Of a stretch of DNA of 64,000 nt, positions 36,501 to 49,174 are shown piece by piece (the first letter of the stretch is position 1; every line of letters starts with the position of its first letter). Made by a program: the position numbers and the translations under genes. Source of the DNA: Motacilla alba alba (lineage: Eukaryota; Chordata; Aves; Passeriformes; Motacillidae). The stretch spans positions 7,069,850 through 7,133,849 of the forward strand of contig NC_052031.1 of assembly GCF_015832195.1 (NCBI RefSeq), read 5' to 3'. The notes under the pieces were generated by a model. It saw only the letters and a list, made by a program, of their open reading frames with translations, searched no databases and was not told the DNA's origin.

Positions 36501-39500
36501 ATGTCTTTGGGACCTGGGCTTCTATTGCTCATCTGAAAACTATTTCCTTTTCATTACTGAGGCACACCAGGATAAACCCCAGCTCTCCTGACACCCTGTC
36601 CAGGGTGGTCACCACAAAGACTGTTAACCCTCAGCTGAGGAGACTGATGGGTTTGATTAGTTCACTTCACAAAGGCTGCTCATTTCCTCTCCACACACAG
36701 TGGTGGTCTGGTTTCTGAGCATCCCGGGATCTCCAGGGTTTGCACCAACTTGAGATGTCCCTGTGATGTCTAACTCTGTTTGCATGGGCCACACAGACCC
36801 AGAGCTGCTGGAGACCAGCCCTGAGAAGGGCGGGAGAGCCTGGGAGTGTCCCAGTGGTGGGACTCAGCAGTCCTTGCTTGCTGCTGTTTGGGATGCCAGA
36901 GTTGAGTATTGATGCCTCTTGGAGGACTCTTTATGCCTTTCATCTAATGACTGCAACAGGTCTTGCAGACATTTGTGGGGTTGTAGGATAAGTAGCATAG
37001 ATATTTTCTTCCAAAAATAAAGAGATGGGAAACTGAAATTCGTATGTCCTGGGGAGGTCTCAAACCACAGAGCCTCTGCATTAAAAGGGTGAACATCTTA
37101 CCCTAATTACCGTGGTTTCAAAAATGCTCTCGTCACTCAGCCTGTCATCCCCTGCTCCATTTCTGCAGGAAAGGATAGATCAGTGCTGATTCATAAGAAG
37201 TCATCATTATACATCTAATCCCCACTTTGAGAACATCTGCAACCTGTCTGACACTACCTCAGAGGCGAGATGTGGGACTTGCACTGTAGTAGCACCTTGT
37301 CCCCATGACTGCTGGCAGTGAGAAACAGGAGTTATTTTTGTTTCTGAACACTGATGGGCTCCACTGAACTTCTCAACCAAACTCCCAGTACCTCATGGTT
37401 AATATAATGGTAGTTTCTGCCGTTCTGTAGTGCTGTTGCAGTCCTTGGGCTAAGGAAAACTAAGTGCCTGTTTTTCAGATGGAAAAGGTTGGGATTATGG
37501 TTGAATTTGTTCTCTCCCCCCTATTTCTCAGTGACATTTCATCTTGTATTATCCCTCTATCTTCACCTATAACCTGAGCTTAATCATAACATGCTTCTCT
37601 CTATCCTGAGTGTGAAGTGTAACTCATTAAACCACGAGAGGTGAATAGAGATTTCAGACCTAAAACACAAATCAACTGTTGTTAAAGTGATACCTTTTGC
37701 AATGACTCTTTGGGTTTCTTTCATAAAAAATATGGTAAGAATTTCTATTCAGATTGGCTATAGCAGCATAGTCCATTGGTCAGAAAGGATACCTGGCAAT
37801 TAAGCTCTACAACAAACTCACTAATATTTGTGGTTTGGCTTTGCAGAACACAGTGATGGTGACTGCACTCTGCTGATAAGAATTTGAGTACACTGAAAAC
37901 ACTTTCATATTAAGTGTGTTGGAAGGGCTGTTATTAAAGCAATTGAACAGGCTTAAACACAGTCATGGTTAGTGAAATACATATTTTCAGGCAAAACAAG
38001 AATTTCTGCAGCAATACTCTGTATGGGAGTAGGAGAGGAAATATAACCCAAATGCCCCACAGTCCCTGATGTTTGCAATCACTGCTTAGCTGCAACGAAA
38101 TACAAATAAACTGCACCTCCAAAATTGGGACAAACACCTGCACTGGGACTTGACTGCATTTGTGCACCGTCCTTTGCATATTCAAGCTGTAACAAGGGAA
38201 ACCAATGATAAAAGGTTCTCCTGTGCCTTGTCTGCACAGGATTGCTGAGGATCCACCACCACGGATGGTGGCAGGGCTGTGCTGCTCTCTGGGGACCCTG
38301 GTTTGGATGTTCCCGCCTGATGGGCAGGTGGCTGGAGCAGGGTCACACATCCCTGTGAGATTTGGCCAGTGATGCTGTCTCCCCACTGTAGCTCAGGCTC
38401 CTCATTTGGAGCAATGCTAATTTTCTTGTCCCCTGGCTTGCAGTCAGACACTTCTGCCCCCCTCCTCCTCCCAGAGACAGCTGCCTTGCTGCAGTGACAG
38501 TGACCTTACGGTCTGAGAGTGCAAGGTTGCCAAATCTCATGATAGATGACATTTTTCTGAAAACCTGCTTTTCTGGGCTGAATCCAGGAGGTGAAGGAGA
38601 ACAGAGCCCAACTCTATGCATTTTATTAATTCCATTATTTTAAAGCAGTCTAAATATTTTTGAGCCTTGGTAATTTTGAAAATGGAGTGTGCTCTGCTGG
38701 TTAGAGTCAAGGGAATTGTCTGATATATTAGTATACACTTTTTATTGTATGGTGATGAATATTTGCATATGGAAGACTCTGTTCTAGTTAATTTTATAAT
38801 GACAGTCACCAGTTTTCATTAAATTTCTCTGGTTGTTGTTTCGTGAGGGGGACTGCTGTACTTGGATGCTTCCAAAAGCTCAGCTGCCAGCTTCATGTGA
38901 AGGGAGGACTGAAATAAATGGGAAATAAATGAGAGAAAGATGAACAAAGCCAATAGTTAAAGGGTCACAGCAGCAACTTCGTTGCAGGAGGAAAAACATT
39001 AATTAAATGTTCTTTCTCCGTAACTTGCTTGGAAACGCAGACTGAAAAGCTGACCTGGGTGGTCTTGTTTCAAAGGAGTTAAAGGAAAGATGTTTCCTTT
39101 GTGCAGAGGGACCTGGAAAAATAGGCACAAATTTTTCCTGCCCCATGTGGGATAAAAGAGTCAAGTGTGGGAACAAGTGCTGGGGAGCAGAGAGGTGGGC
39201 AGAAAATGGGCAAAATGCTGCCTATAAAACTGATGCTGGAAATCAGCAGAGCTGGCACCAGTCAAGAGGGCAAGTTGGAAGTGAGGGATTGAGGGCTGGC
39301 AGTGGGGTTTGTGTTGCTGGTGACACAACACACACAGTGGCTGTGCCCCAGTGCCTGGGCTGGGATGAGCTTTCTCCTGGGCAGGGCTGTGCAGCACCAA
39401 CCCAGGTGAGTTTCACTGGGGAGACACAGTCATTACCTAAATGCTGCCACCATTATCACTCTGAAAAATAACTGAGAATGGCAAAATTCCCAACACCTCC

Positions 39501-42500
39501 CAGTGCTCTCTACACATCTCCTCCTATTCTGTAGCCACTGCTTTTCCCCTTTTCCCTTTTTATGGCTGTTATTACTGGAATTATTGCTGTGCAAACAGGG
39601 TGTCTGTATGTGAAACACTGAAGTTACAGTTTTCCTCCTAGATGGCAGTGTGAATTATTACATGGGCTACCCTATAATCTTTGGTCATGTTCCACAGCAA
39701 GGTAATTGATTCCCAAGTCACTAAAGCTAACTAACATGGCTGTAAATCTAATGCTTGAGCAGTGTTTGCTATTAAAAAGTCAACATCTACAATAGTTACT
39801 ACACTGCAATTACTGGAAAAATGCTGATTTGCTCTAGACTTGGAGCAGGGAATAATTGCAGCTTCTCTTGAGACCTGGAGTGTGATAATTGGTGGTGAAT
39901 GGTGGGTTTTTCCAGTGGTGATCACATAGGTTGTCTCTGTGGTTATTCCCAGAGCCCTTACAGCACTGTTCCTGCAGCTGCCAGTGCTGGGCTGGGTGCT
40001 TCCACCAAGGCCAGAATAAATAAAGCCTCTAGGAAGAGCACACATACTCAGATTTTGAGCTGGGGCGGACCTACAGTCGAGTCTGAGGATTGTGCCACTC
40101 CACAGAAATCTGCTGCCACTCCTGAGTCAGGTGAGGAATCTCATGACCTCTGAATTCAGGCCTCTGGGCTTCAGCCTACCTAGAAATAGGAAGGTTTTTC
40201 AAGTCATGTCACTAAATTTTTAACTTTTAAGGATGATGCACTGGATCTGTGTGCAGTGTGCCCTAGCATTTGATTCTCTAGAGCAACTGGGACAGCAGCC
40301 ACTTCTCTGCTGTTCAACCCAGTGGGAAAAGCTCTGGAGGTCAGGACCTGGCTGGTCCTTGTGCCTTTCCATGCCACTATATCCATGGGAGTGAAAGCAG
40401 TGCTTGTTACAAGGCTCCCCAAAGAACAAGGATGTCACTTCTCAATGTTTCAGATGGTTATTTCAGCTAAATACAGCCAACACTCAGACCTGGAGACTGG
40501 AGACCCCACAAGAGGCCATTCTGTTGCTGTCAGGGAAGGGAAGAACAACCCTTGAGAGGAGTTGATTTCAGTAGCAGCTTACTAAATACTTTATGTATGG
40601 CTGTGCAAAATATCTGGAGGGAAATCTGGAAGTCTTCCTTTTTCATGGCTTTCACTAGAAATTATTTTTCCTGCTGATTTCCCCTCGCAGAGAAACAAGC
40701 AAGCCCAAGCAAATAAACAAGGCAATCCGTAGGAAACACCCCATTTCCCTCTCATCCTTTTATTCCCTCAGAACAAAATCCTTAAACTGCTGTATGGCTG
40801 AGGACAGCTTGCTGCTTCTGAAAACAGAATCAAGAAGCTGCCACTTGCTTTGCTGCTTCACTTGCTTTTTTCCAAGCTAGTGAAGAAAACTGATTTCTGC
40901 ACGACCAAGTAAGTGACCAGGAACAAAATCACATAAAGGGATGGTGCAGAATTGCAAATGTCATTTTTATAAACTCCATGGCAGAAACAGCAAATAAATT
41001 AATAATAATAATAGTAATAATAATAATAGCTTAGAAAAGTAATTAGTTTGACCCTACAGTTGAACAGTTGAATATAAATGAGTGCACAAGTTAAACTCCA
41101 GCATCCTCCTCACCACTATCACAGCATGGGCAGAGTTCTGGGCTGCTTTGACTGGGGATGGAGAGGGACACAGACATGCACACGGGCCCTGTGTGGCAGG
41201 TCCCTGCAGGCTGCCTGCTTGGGGACACCTTCCCTCCTTGCAGCACTTGTGACAGCTTGCACAAACTGGGACAACTGAAGTTAAAAGTAGGAAAGCAGTC
41301 TGGAGGAAAATAATAGAACAGAGGGGAAAAAAACAATTCAAAAGAAAGCCAGATGTAAGGAATACTTTTTTCAATGAGTCAGTTTAGCAGTGACTGTGTT
41401 TATATTGCAGCTGAGCATCGTTGTGCTTGTGTGGCTGTTCATACATCATTGTGCTAATGAGGTAATGAGTAACTAGTATACTGCAGGATGCTTCATTTCC
41501 ACTGAACAACCCAAAACCTCTCAAAATAAGGTTTGAAACCCAAAACCAAACATCTGGGATGCTTTGGGAATGGTGGTAAGAGAAGGAAAGTGAGCCCAGC
41601 ATTCAGCCCTGTCCCCTTGGGAGCTGTCTAGGGTTTCACAAAGCACCTTTTCCTGCACCCATGGACTGACACATGTTCACTCTGCTCCCACTGGGTGAGC
41701 ACGAGAGGAGCAGGAAGAGGCCCCTGCTGACCTTCATGCTGGGAAACAAAAGAAAAAAAGTACCTGCATTTACTCCTTATTTATCCTGCAATTGTCTGGG
41801 CCCTCATGGAGCACCACAACCTGCCTTCTGACAGCGCTGCCATGCCTACCAAAAACCCTCCCTACACCAAGCCATTCACACAGAGCCAACAAGGGTCTGG
41901 GTGCTTGCAGTGGCACTGAAATGTTAAATACAGTGCTCATTTATTTATGACTTCTTCAGCCTACTGTAACTACAAGCAATAATTGGATTGTGCTCAGCAT
42001 AGCCGGATTGATTTGCTGCTGAATAATAAAACCAGGTCCTCTGTTTGTAATGGCATCCCTAGAAATGAGGAGATGGGGTGAGAAATGCATTCAAGGCACA
42101 ATGCTAATGCTGAAAACTCACAGTGGCTCTGGGTGCAGAGCATGATCTCTGCCAGATGCAAATGTTGGACTGGCCACTGATAAAACATGCACTTTGTGGC
42201 CTCCTGTGCCTTCCATGGAATATTTACCAACTTTGGCAGGCTGTTATTTATTGTTTTGACAAAGAATGGTGGACACAGTGCATTTTTCCATAGTTTTTTG
42301 AAGGTTGTGGCTAACCCCCAGAGCAATCTGCAGTGGCTTCTGGTTGTCTCCAGGGGATGAGGGACTGAACTACAGAGCAGCACCAGGGAGCTGGCCTGCC
42401 CAAACCCCTGTCTTCATCTGAAACAGAGCCTAAAGTGACATAAATATGACAAACTCAGCACTCTCTGCACAGCCCCTGTGGATGGGTATTCATGCACACA

Positions 42501-43006
42501 GGGCTGCTTCTCCATGCTGCTCCTTGTGCCTCACTGGGAGCTGGAGCAATGGAATGGGAGCAGGTGGCTTGTGTCTCACTGCTCCTTCTTCAACCAAGTG
42601 CCCTGACACTACTGGCAGCAGCTTAAGGACCATAATTATGGCTATAGCATTGCTAAGGGGTGTTTGAGGATGCCAGCCACTCTAAACTCATAAACATAAC
42701 CCAGCTTTCCATGGGCTTTGCTTCTTTTGAGCAACCATAATGCTCAGATTCTTTCTTGGTCTTGTAACTGTGGAAAGCCCTGGGTACCCAAAGCCACCTG
42801 AGGCTTCCTGGGGAATGATTCCCCTGAGGATGGCTGCAAAAAAATCACTGCAAAAAGTACTTTTGCTTCTGCTTTGCATCCAGCATTGCCCAGGCAGGAG
42901 GAGCTGGCCCTGAATTTTGGGTGCTACGTGGGCACAGAAGATGCTTGTGAAAGGGCACATTTGTCCCTATGCTACAGCATCCAGACCTTTTGCTGGACCC
43001 TACTGT
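30541..43006. other. Intron upstream of the CpG island, no gene seen
   Basis: No coding exon recognised. From about 35300 to 37930 no 60-codon ORF exists in any frame, reflecting stop-rich AT-leaning sequence. A frame on plus from 32267 to 32641 is open for 125 codons, but no family or splice pair supports it. An AAT microsatellite is at 41.0 kb. Confidence 0.65.
40998..41029. repeat. (AAT)n microsatellite with one interruption
   Basis: About ten AAT/ATA units, broken once by AGT (ATAGTAATAATAATAATAG). Likely length-polymorphic. Confidence 0.9.
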
Positions 43007-43370
43007 AATCACAGGATCACAGACTCAATGAGGTTGGAAAAGGCCTCTGAGTTCATCAAGTCCAATCCCTGACCAAACATCACTTTGTCAACCAGACCAT
43101 GACCCCGAGTGCCATGTCCAGGCTTTCCTTAAACACCTTCAGGATGGTGACTCCACCACCTCCCTGGGCAGCCCATTCCAATGTCTCATCACCTCTTCTA
43201 TGAAGAAATTCCTCCCACTGTCCAACCTGAACCTCCCCTAGCACACCTTAAGACCATCTCCCCTCCTCCTGTCACTTACTGCCTGGGAGAAGAGTCCAAC
43301 CCCCACCTGGCTGCAACCTCCTTTCAGGTAGTTAGAGTGATAAGATCACCCCTGAGCCTCCTTCTCTACA
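43007..43370 (-). mobile_element. CR1 LINE 3' end fragment
   Basis: Reverse-complement CR1 of about 360 bases: AATCACAGGATCACAGACTC at the tail, then GGTTGGAAAAGGCCTCTGAG, CAGGATGGTGACTCCACCAC, TGGGCAGCCCATTCCAATG and GAAGAAATTCCTCCCA. It fades out after CCCCTGAGCCTCCTTCTC. This is the longest and most complete CR1 piece in the window. The plus-strand ORF running through it (81 codons) is antisense and meaningless. Confidence 0.95.
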
Positions 43371-45760
43371 GAATTAAAGATCTGCAATGTATTAGAACAA
43401 AAATACAACCCCCATTTAGGCAGTGACCTGTAGTGAGCCTGCTGTTGTGCTCAGTATGGCAGATGCAAGGTGCTGTCAGCAGAGAGCCTGTCAAAATCAC
43501 TTTGCAACAGCATAAATTTAGAGAATGTTTTCATTTCTCTCTCTTGTAGTCTCTAGTAATTGATGGCTTACTACTATAATATAATTATGATTTATAATTA
43601 TCAACAGCTTGATGAGCTAGAAGGGATTAAAGCAAGTTTCTGCTGAACATGGTAGATTTTGGTTGGGGTTGGGCCTGAATGTCCACACGTCTAAATATGC
43701 TGCCACATCTCATGTTTGGTGCCTAATGCTGCCCTGGTGCAGTGCTGAGAGACCTTGTGCTAAATGTCACATTTAGGCAAACAGAGATCTTAGTTCAGCT
43801 GAAATGGAGACTCAGGGCTGCATTAACTTGAGGCAACTCATTTGGGGTGATGTCAAGAATCCCAGGTGCTGAGAAACCAACCCCACCTTTTGGAAGCATT
43901 TGAATAGGCTTTTTGGGCTGGTATCTCCATTCCTGGCACAACAAGGAATGTTCTAACTCAGAACCCACCTTTCCCTCTTTGAAAATGCCCACAGATTAAA
44001 ACCAAAGGTTGCTGCAGGAAGGTTGGCAGTTTGCTTGCTTTAAGGACTCTTCCCCACACACGTGCATATGTTTATGTGCAAAATTGATGTATATTTGTTG
44101 CTCTGGTGTGGGATGTATCTCAGGGAGAACTAGGGCTAGTGGGTGACCATGCTGAAGGAATTTTGAAGGCAATCCTGAAGGTGCTGTGCATTAGGTACCA
44201 GTGTAATTTAGTAAGACTTTATGCATTCAGGACAAAGAGAGTTACCCAGCTGCAAGGGATTGTATTGGGGCATTTGAAGCTGTGTGACTGCTGTCCCACA
44301 TCCCCACCTTGCTTATCCTCAGTACTGAAGGAACAAGGGAGAAACCCCCGAGAGAAAAACTCCAGATTATTCACTGAATGACAGCATGTCACCAAATAAA
44401 AAGAGAAAGCATGAAAAGCAGGTCATGCCTGTCATCCCAGTGCGAATCCCCTGTGATGCTGACAGCCCTCGTTTCATGATTTACGCGGCGGGTTCCCCTT
44501 CCTTGTGGGATAATTAACAGCCAGGCTGGGCCACGTCTGACCTGGATCTCTGCCCCAGGGTCTCCACACTGGGTCACAGATGTCCTTCCTGTGCTGGAGG
44601 AGGAGGACCCTGCCCTGGGGAAGGGTCTCCAGATGATGCAAGGGTCTCCTGCCATGCACCAGCTTCCCCCTGCTTTATTGGCCAGGGCGGAAGGAGATGG
44701 GAACGTCAGGCAAAAACACTATCCCAGTGTTAATAACACAGGTAAAGCCTTGTATCTTGATGTCCACAGCTATGAGTTCTGTGCATTTAAACCAGCCCTA
44801 CCAATCAATCTCTGATTTTGAGGGATTTAAAGCCAGGCCTAACTCATGACATGACTGCACATCCTGGAGAAGAAAGGTCTTTTGAAGCGACCTTGAGCTC
44901 AGTGGAACCCTCTTCAGAAGCTGTCTTACCTTCCATTTCATCTTTACCCTGGGAAACACATCACCCTTGCTCTGATAATCAGACTCTTGTGTTCTGGACA
45001 AGGCAGGTTTTTCCACGAGAAGTGAGCTGAACTGAATAAGTCTAATCTCCTTTTGTCAGTGGCACCATTGGTATGAGAATGGAAACAGCCCTTTCCTGGT
45101 CAGCAGGCACAGTTAGTGCTGTGTGCATGACCAGCCCCTGAGCAAAGGAACTACTTGCTAAACTGGAAAGGTACTGATGAAAATAGTATTTTGGCAAAAT
45201 GACAAAATGCCCTGGAAATTTATGTTTTGCTAAAAGTCATATTTGGTTGTGAAAAAGTGGGAAAATTCACAACAATTTATTTTGACTTTCCCTACCAAAA
45301 AAAAAAAGGGCATTAATTTTTTAAATCTTAAGAAAAACATGTAATATAAATACTGCCATAGTGAATATATTTCAGTTTTTCCAAACACTGGGTTGTGAAT
45401 TTTAAAATTGGAAATGCCTTTTATCAGGCAAGGCCCAGGACTAAAACAAGGCAAGAAACCCTCAGAGAATGAGAATTTAATTTCTTTCATATCCTCTTTC
45501 CATGGCCTAATCTCATGTGGGTCAGAGGTGTTTTGGGAAGACAGGGCTGCTGTAGCTGTGTCTTTCCATTCTTGATTACAAACCATCTTGGCCTCAGGGT
45601 GATGCACAGCTTCCCCACACACCTCCACCACTGACTGCCCAGCACGGGGCAGCTGGGTGATAGAAACTCACAGAGGCTGAGCCAAGAACAGTTTTGTTCT
45701 GCAGATTCACGTATTTTGAAATATCTATTATTTTATACATGTTCCCCCCACTCTGGGCAC

Positions 45761-45796
45761 ATTATACATTCTTATGGTTGTATAAGAATGTATAAT
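45761..45796. repeat. Perfect 15-base inverted repeat with a 6-base loop
   Basis: The arms are ATTATACATTCTTAT (45761-45775) and its exact reverse complement (45782-45796), with loop GGTTGT. The right arm runs directly into an AAT microsatellite. The DNA could extrude a cruciform and the RNA of either strand could fold into a hairpin. The stem is too short for a typical microRNA precursor. Confidence 0.9.
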
Positions 45797-45823
45797 AATA
45801 ATAATAAATAAATATTATTTATA
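45791..45823. repeat. AAT/TAA microsatellite
   Basis: A short run of TAA units (about five) passes into AAATAAAT and ATTATTTAT. It shares its first bases with the right arm of the adjacent inverted repeat. Confidence 0.85.
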
Positions 45824-46744
45824 TAGGACACAGACTTAAAACTCTCAGCTCCAGGGCTTGATTTTTCAGCTCAGGTAGCAAACGCTGCGGATGATGGATC
45901 CAGCACCAGGCACTGGCTGTGTTGATGGCTGTCACGACAGGGGTGCCAGCTGCATCATTACAGCACCCTCTGGCAGCACATCAGCAGCTGCAAGAGTGTT
46001 CAGGATTAGTAATAAATCAAACACATCCTGTGGACGTTGTTGCAGGATATGATTAATTTCCCTGTATGCCAATAGCACAGTGAGCCAGCTCCTCAGTTAC
46101 TATAAAGCTGCCTAATTCTGGACTTTGGGATTTGGCTTGGTGTTTGCTCACTTGAGACTCCCAGCCAGTTGCCCATATCAGCATGTATTATATTGGCTTC
46201 TCTGTTCAAGGTCAGATCGTGGTAAAATCTGCAATTTACAGCTAAGGAAGTTTGCCTTGAAGCAATGGACAGAGATTAATGAGAGTTGCTTTGCATGCAA
46301 TTGCATTCCAGAAAAACATGTATGATTAGTACATCCTGGGGAAAGGGAGCTTGCATGAGTCCAAGCAAGGAATCCAAGAGCCAGAAGAAACCACAGTGGA
46401 CAAAGCCACTGTACAAATGACATACAGAAGTAAATGACACTGGATTTCCAACACCTGTTCCCACATGCCAGGGAAAAACATGGAATAGACTCCTCCACTT
46501 CTGCTCCTCACCCTGCTGCCCAAAAGCCCACATAACCCTCTGCCTGTGGAAACAGCCAGCCTGACCCAGCTCTGGTATAAATCAGCAGTAAACTCACTGT
46601 CATAATTCACATTCACCCCTGCATAGACCTGGACAGAATTCAAGCTGTTAATATTTCTGCATTTATCATCCCTCCACCCTATCTCCACACGGACTGCAGG
46701 CCTGTAAGGGGAGTGGGGCTGGTGCAGCCGAATGCAGCTGGAAC

Positions 46745-46906
46745 ATCCTGCGTGGGGAGGGGGGAGATCCCAATATCTGACTGGGAGACATCCCAATATC
46801 CTGGGTGGGGAGGGGGGAGATCCCAGTATCTGACTGGGAGACATCCCAATATCCTGGGTGGGGAGGGGGGAGATCCCAGTATCTGACTGGGAGACATCCC
46901 AATATC
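46745..46906. repeat. Minisatellite, three copies of a 53-base unit
   Basis: The unit starts ATCCTGGGTGGGGAGG at 46798 and 46851, with a first copy at 46745 (ATCCTGCGTGGGG) and the edge of a fourth at 46904. The copies differ by only a few bases, so the array is young or homogenised. Each unit is itself two related halves, one with GGGAGATCCCAGTATCTG and one with GGGAGACATCCCAATATC. G-rich on plus (GGGGAGGGGGGAG). The period is not a multiple of three, so all frames read through it and create long spurious minus-strand ORFs. Confidence 0.95.
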
Positions 46907-47403
46907 TGTCTGCAGAATGGCTGAACGAAGTCAAGGGAAAGAGCCACTCCTGGAGACCTGTGGGGTGGAAAACCTATTGTTTGGGGTGCAACTCAATTCA
47001 GACTGTGTTTTCCTGGGGCTTGGGTTGTAATGACAGGATTATGTCCCCGCTGAATTGTTGGCCTTTACAGTGTTTGGATTTCCTGGTGGTTCCATTGTGA
47101 AGGGCCCCATTCACTCAGGAGTGTTTACCCAGCTGCAGGAGCTCCTCCAGAGCTGCCGTGCTCAGGAGCTGGACATAGCACCATGGATTGTGGGAAAGAA
47201 AAAAGCAATGAGCTCAAGAAGAATAAGAAAGCTAAGAAGAAATCATGCTGGAAATCCTGTACTTGCTGTGGGATGGCTGTCTACATGAGAGCAGACCTCA
47301 TTCCATGGGTGGCAGGGTGCTCTTGCTGGTATCACTGCACTCAGGGGCTTTACATTACCCTTTTCAGGACAAAATCATGTTGGTGGCCCCAACAAATGTG
47401 CTA

Positions 47404-47421
47404 TTTTTTTTTTTTTTTTTT
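47404..47421. repeat. T18 homopolymer
   Basis: Eighteen T residues about 240 bases before the interstitial telomeric array. Simple repeat. Confidence 0.9.
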
Positions 47422-47664
47422 GCACTCCAGTGATTTAGTAGATTTTAGCAACTGAAAGGAAGGCAGCATTGGTGTTTGGGTTCCCATCCAGTCTTTAGTG
47501 AAATTCAAGGAAGGGATGTCAGTTCAAGAAAATCATCTCAGCTAGCTTGGTGTGCAAGCAAGAGTCTGCCCATCAACTAGGGAAGATTTAGCTGAGGACC
47601 AGGAGAGAGCCTGAATATCCTTTCCCTGGGGAGCCTTTCTCTGGGAAGGAGGACAAAAAGGCTA

Positions 47665-47706
47665 CCCTAACCTTAACCCTAACCCTGACCCTAACTCTAA
47701 CCTTAC
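47665..47706. repeat. Degenerate interstitial telomeric repeat (CCCTAA)n
   Basis: Seven consecutive hexamers in perfect register: CCCTAA, CCTTAA, CCCTAA, CCCTGA, CCCTAA, CTCTAA, CCTTAC. Three are exact vertebrate telomere units and the other four each differ at one or two positions. It is too short and diverged to be a real telomere. It lies about 760 bases from the 53-base minisatellite. Confidence 0.88.
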
Positions 47707-49152
47707 ACACACCCACCCTGTCTGCTGACACAAAACACAGAGCACAGGCTCTTCCAGCCCCTCTGTAATTCACACAAACATTTAAGGCAGAATGTGTGCA
47801 GGAGCCTTGCATGTGTATGGGGCCTTGCAGGGAGGTGCAGAGCTCTTGTGCTGCCTCCCACGAGCTCTTGTGCTCCTCACCCACACGTGGAGACTGAGCG
47901 GAGCCTTTTAGCCCTCGCTGCAGAACTTGTGTAAAGGGACCTTAATGAGGAGAAGGAATCAGATTCTTTTAAGCACATCTGCTTGGATCATGGGTAAATC
48001 TGTGGGCTGGAATATGGGGAAATTCAAGAGAACTGGATTTCTTCACTTTGCTGTATGCAATCCCACCTCTGCCAAAAGGTGACAGAATTCCCACCTCGAT
48101 GCTGGGCTTGCCTCAGAGAGAGAAACACTACCACTGTACAGTAACTGCTGTCTGTAAAAGAGAGCAAGGGAGAGGAGCAGCAATAATAATAAAAAAAGGG
48201 CAAAGACACTCTCAGCCTCTAAGGCTTATAAAAAGCAGCTTAGCCTTCAATAAGCAATTCTTTGAAAAGAAATTAATGGAAAAGGTTACAAGCCCGCTCT
48301 TGAGCAGAGCCTGTCACGCTGCTCTTTCACATAGTTTCTAAAAATGGAACAAGTTAGTGGCATTTCTTTTCATTTCAGATGCCCTGAAAGGCTGCATTAC
48401 TCACTGGACCCTGCATTTTCCCCTTCCCTGTTTGCACAATGCACTGAGGAATTCCTCGTGGGTGATTCAGTGGGAGATGTGCGTTGAGCCCAACCTGCAT
48501 GCCCCACACAGCCAACAAAACAGCACCCACTGCTGCCTCTGATGGGACACCAGGAACCCTGTCCATCCAACCTCTGCTTTGAAGAAAACAAACCATGAAA
48601 AAAGTGGAAAAAATCAGCAGCTGCTGGAATGGTGCTGTCCCTCCACTGCAGGAGAGATGTGTCATGGATGTGGCGCAGTTGGGAAATCGGATTAAGGACG
48701 GAATGGGCAAATGGACCCTGAACTTTGCAAACACAGGGTTGCCCTTCTCATGCAGCCAGGCTCTGTCACTAGGTGGTACTGTGCATCACAGCTTCGTGCC
48801 TTCTCCTAATTTCTCCCTCCTCTGTCCATTCCCAGGGTTAGATGTTTTACTGGTAAATACTGTGTTTTGGGAAAGTGGAACTTGTTGTTCGAGTCCTCAC
48901 ACTGCTCCTCACTTTACAGATTTTATTGTTGAATACAATTTAAGACTCTGATTCAGCAAATACTGGGGGGGTTGGTGCCTGACTTGAGTTTCTGCTGTTA
49001 AACAGTACCTGTTTAAGGCTGCCTTGTGAAGCCATTTAGTGGTGGGTTATGAAGTCTTTCAGGTACAGATGCTCAGGGTCATGAAAGGGAAGGAAAACAC
49101 AAAGAAACCAGGAATGGTTCTATGAAAACAGGGAAAGAAATAAGATCTCTAA

Positions 49153-49174
49153 TTTTTTTTTTTTTTTTTTTTTT
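49153..49174. repeat. T22 homopolymer
   Basis: Twenty-two T residues between TCTAA and GGTAACAAGACC. Simple mononucleotide repeat; no flanking retroposon recognised. Confidence 0.9.

Noticed and set aside
43181..43426. 81-codon plus ORF near 43.2 kb
   Set aside because: It lies almost entirely inside an antisense CR1 fragment, so it is a repeat artefact.
46326..46934. 202-codon minus-strand ORF with repeating peptide blocks
   Set aside because: The repetition comes from the 53-base minisatellite, whose period shifts frame each unit so that all frames stay open. There is no coding evidence outside it.
47665..47706. Chromosome end
   Set aside because: Only seven degenerate units, with ordinary unique sequence continuing on both sides.
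48885..48900. GTTCGAGTCC, resembling a tRNA B box
   Set aside because: No matching A box lies 30-60 bases upstream and no cloverleaf can be drawn.
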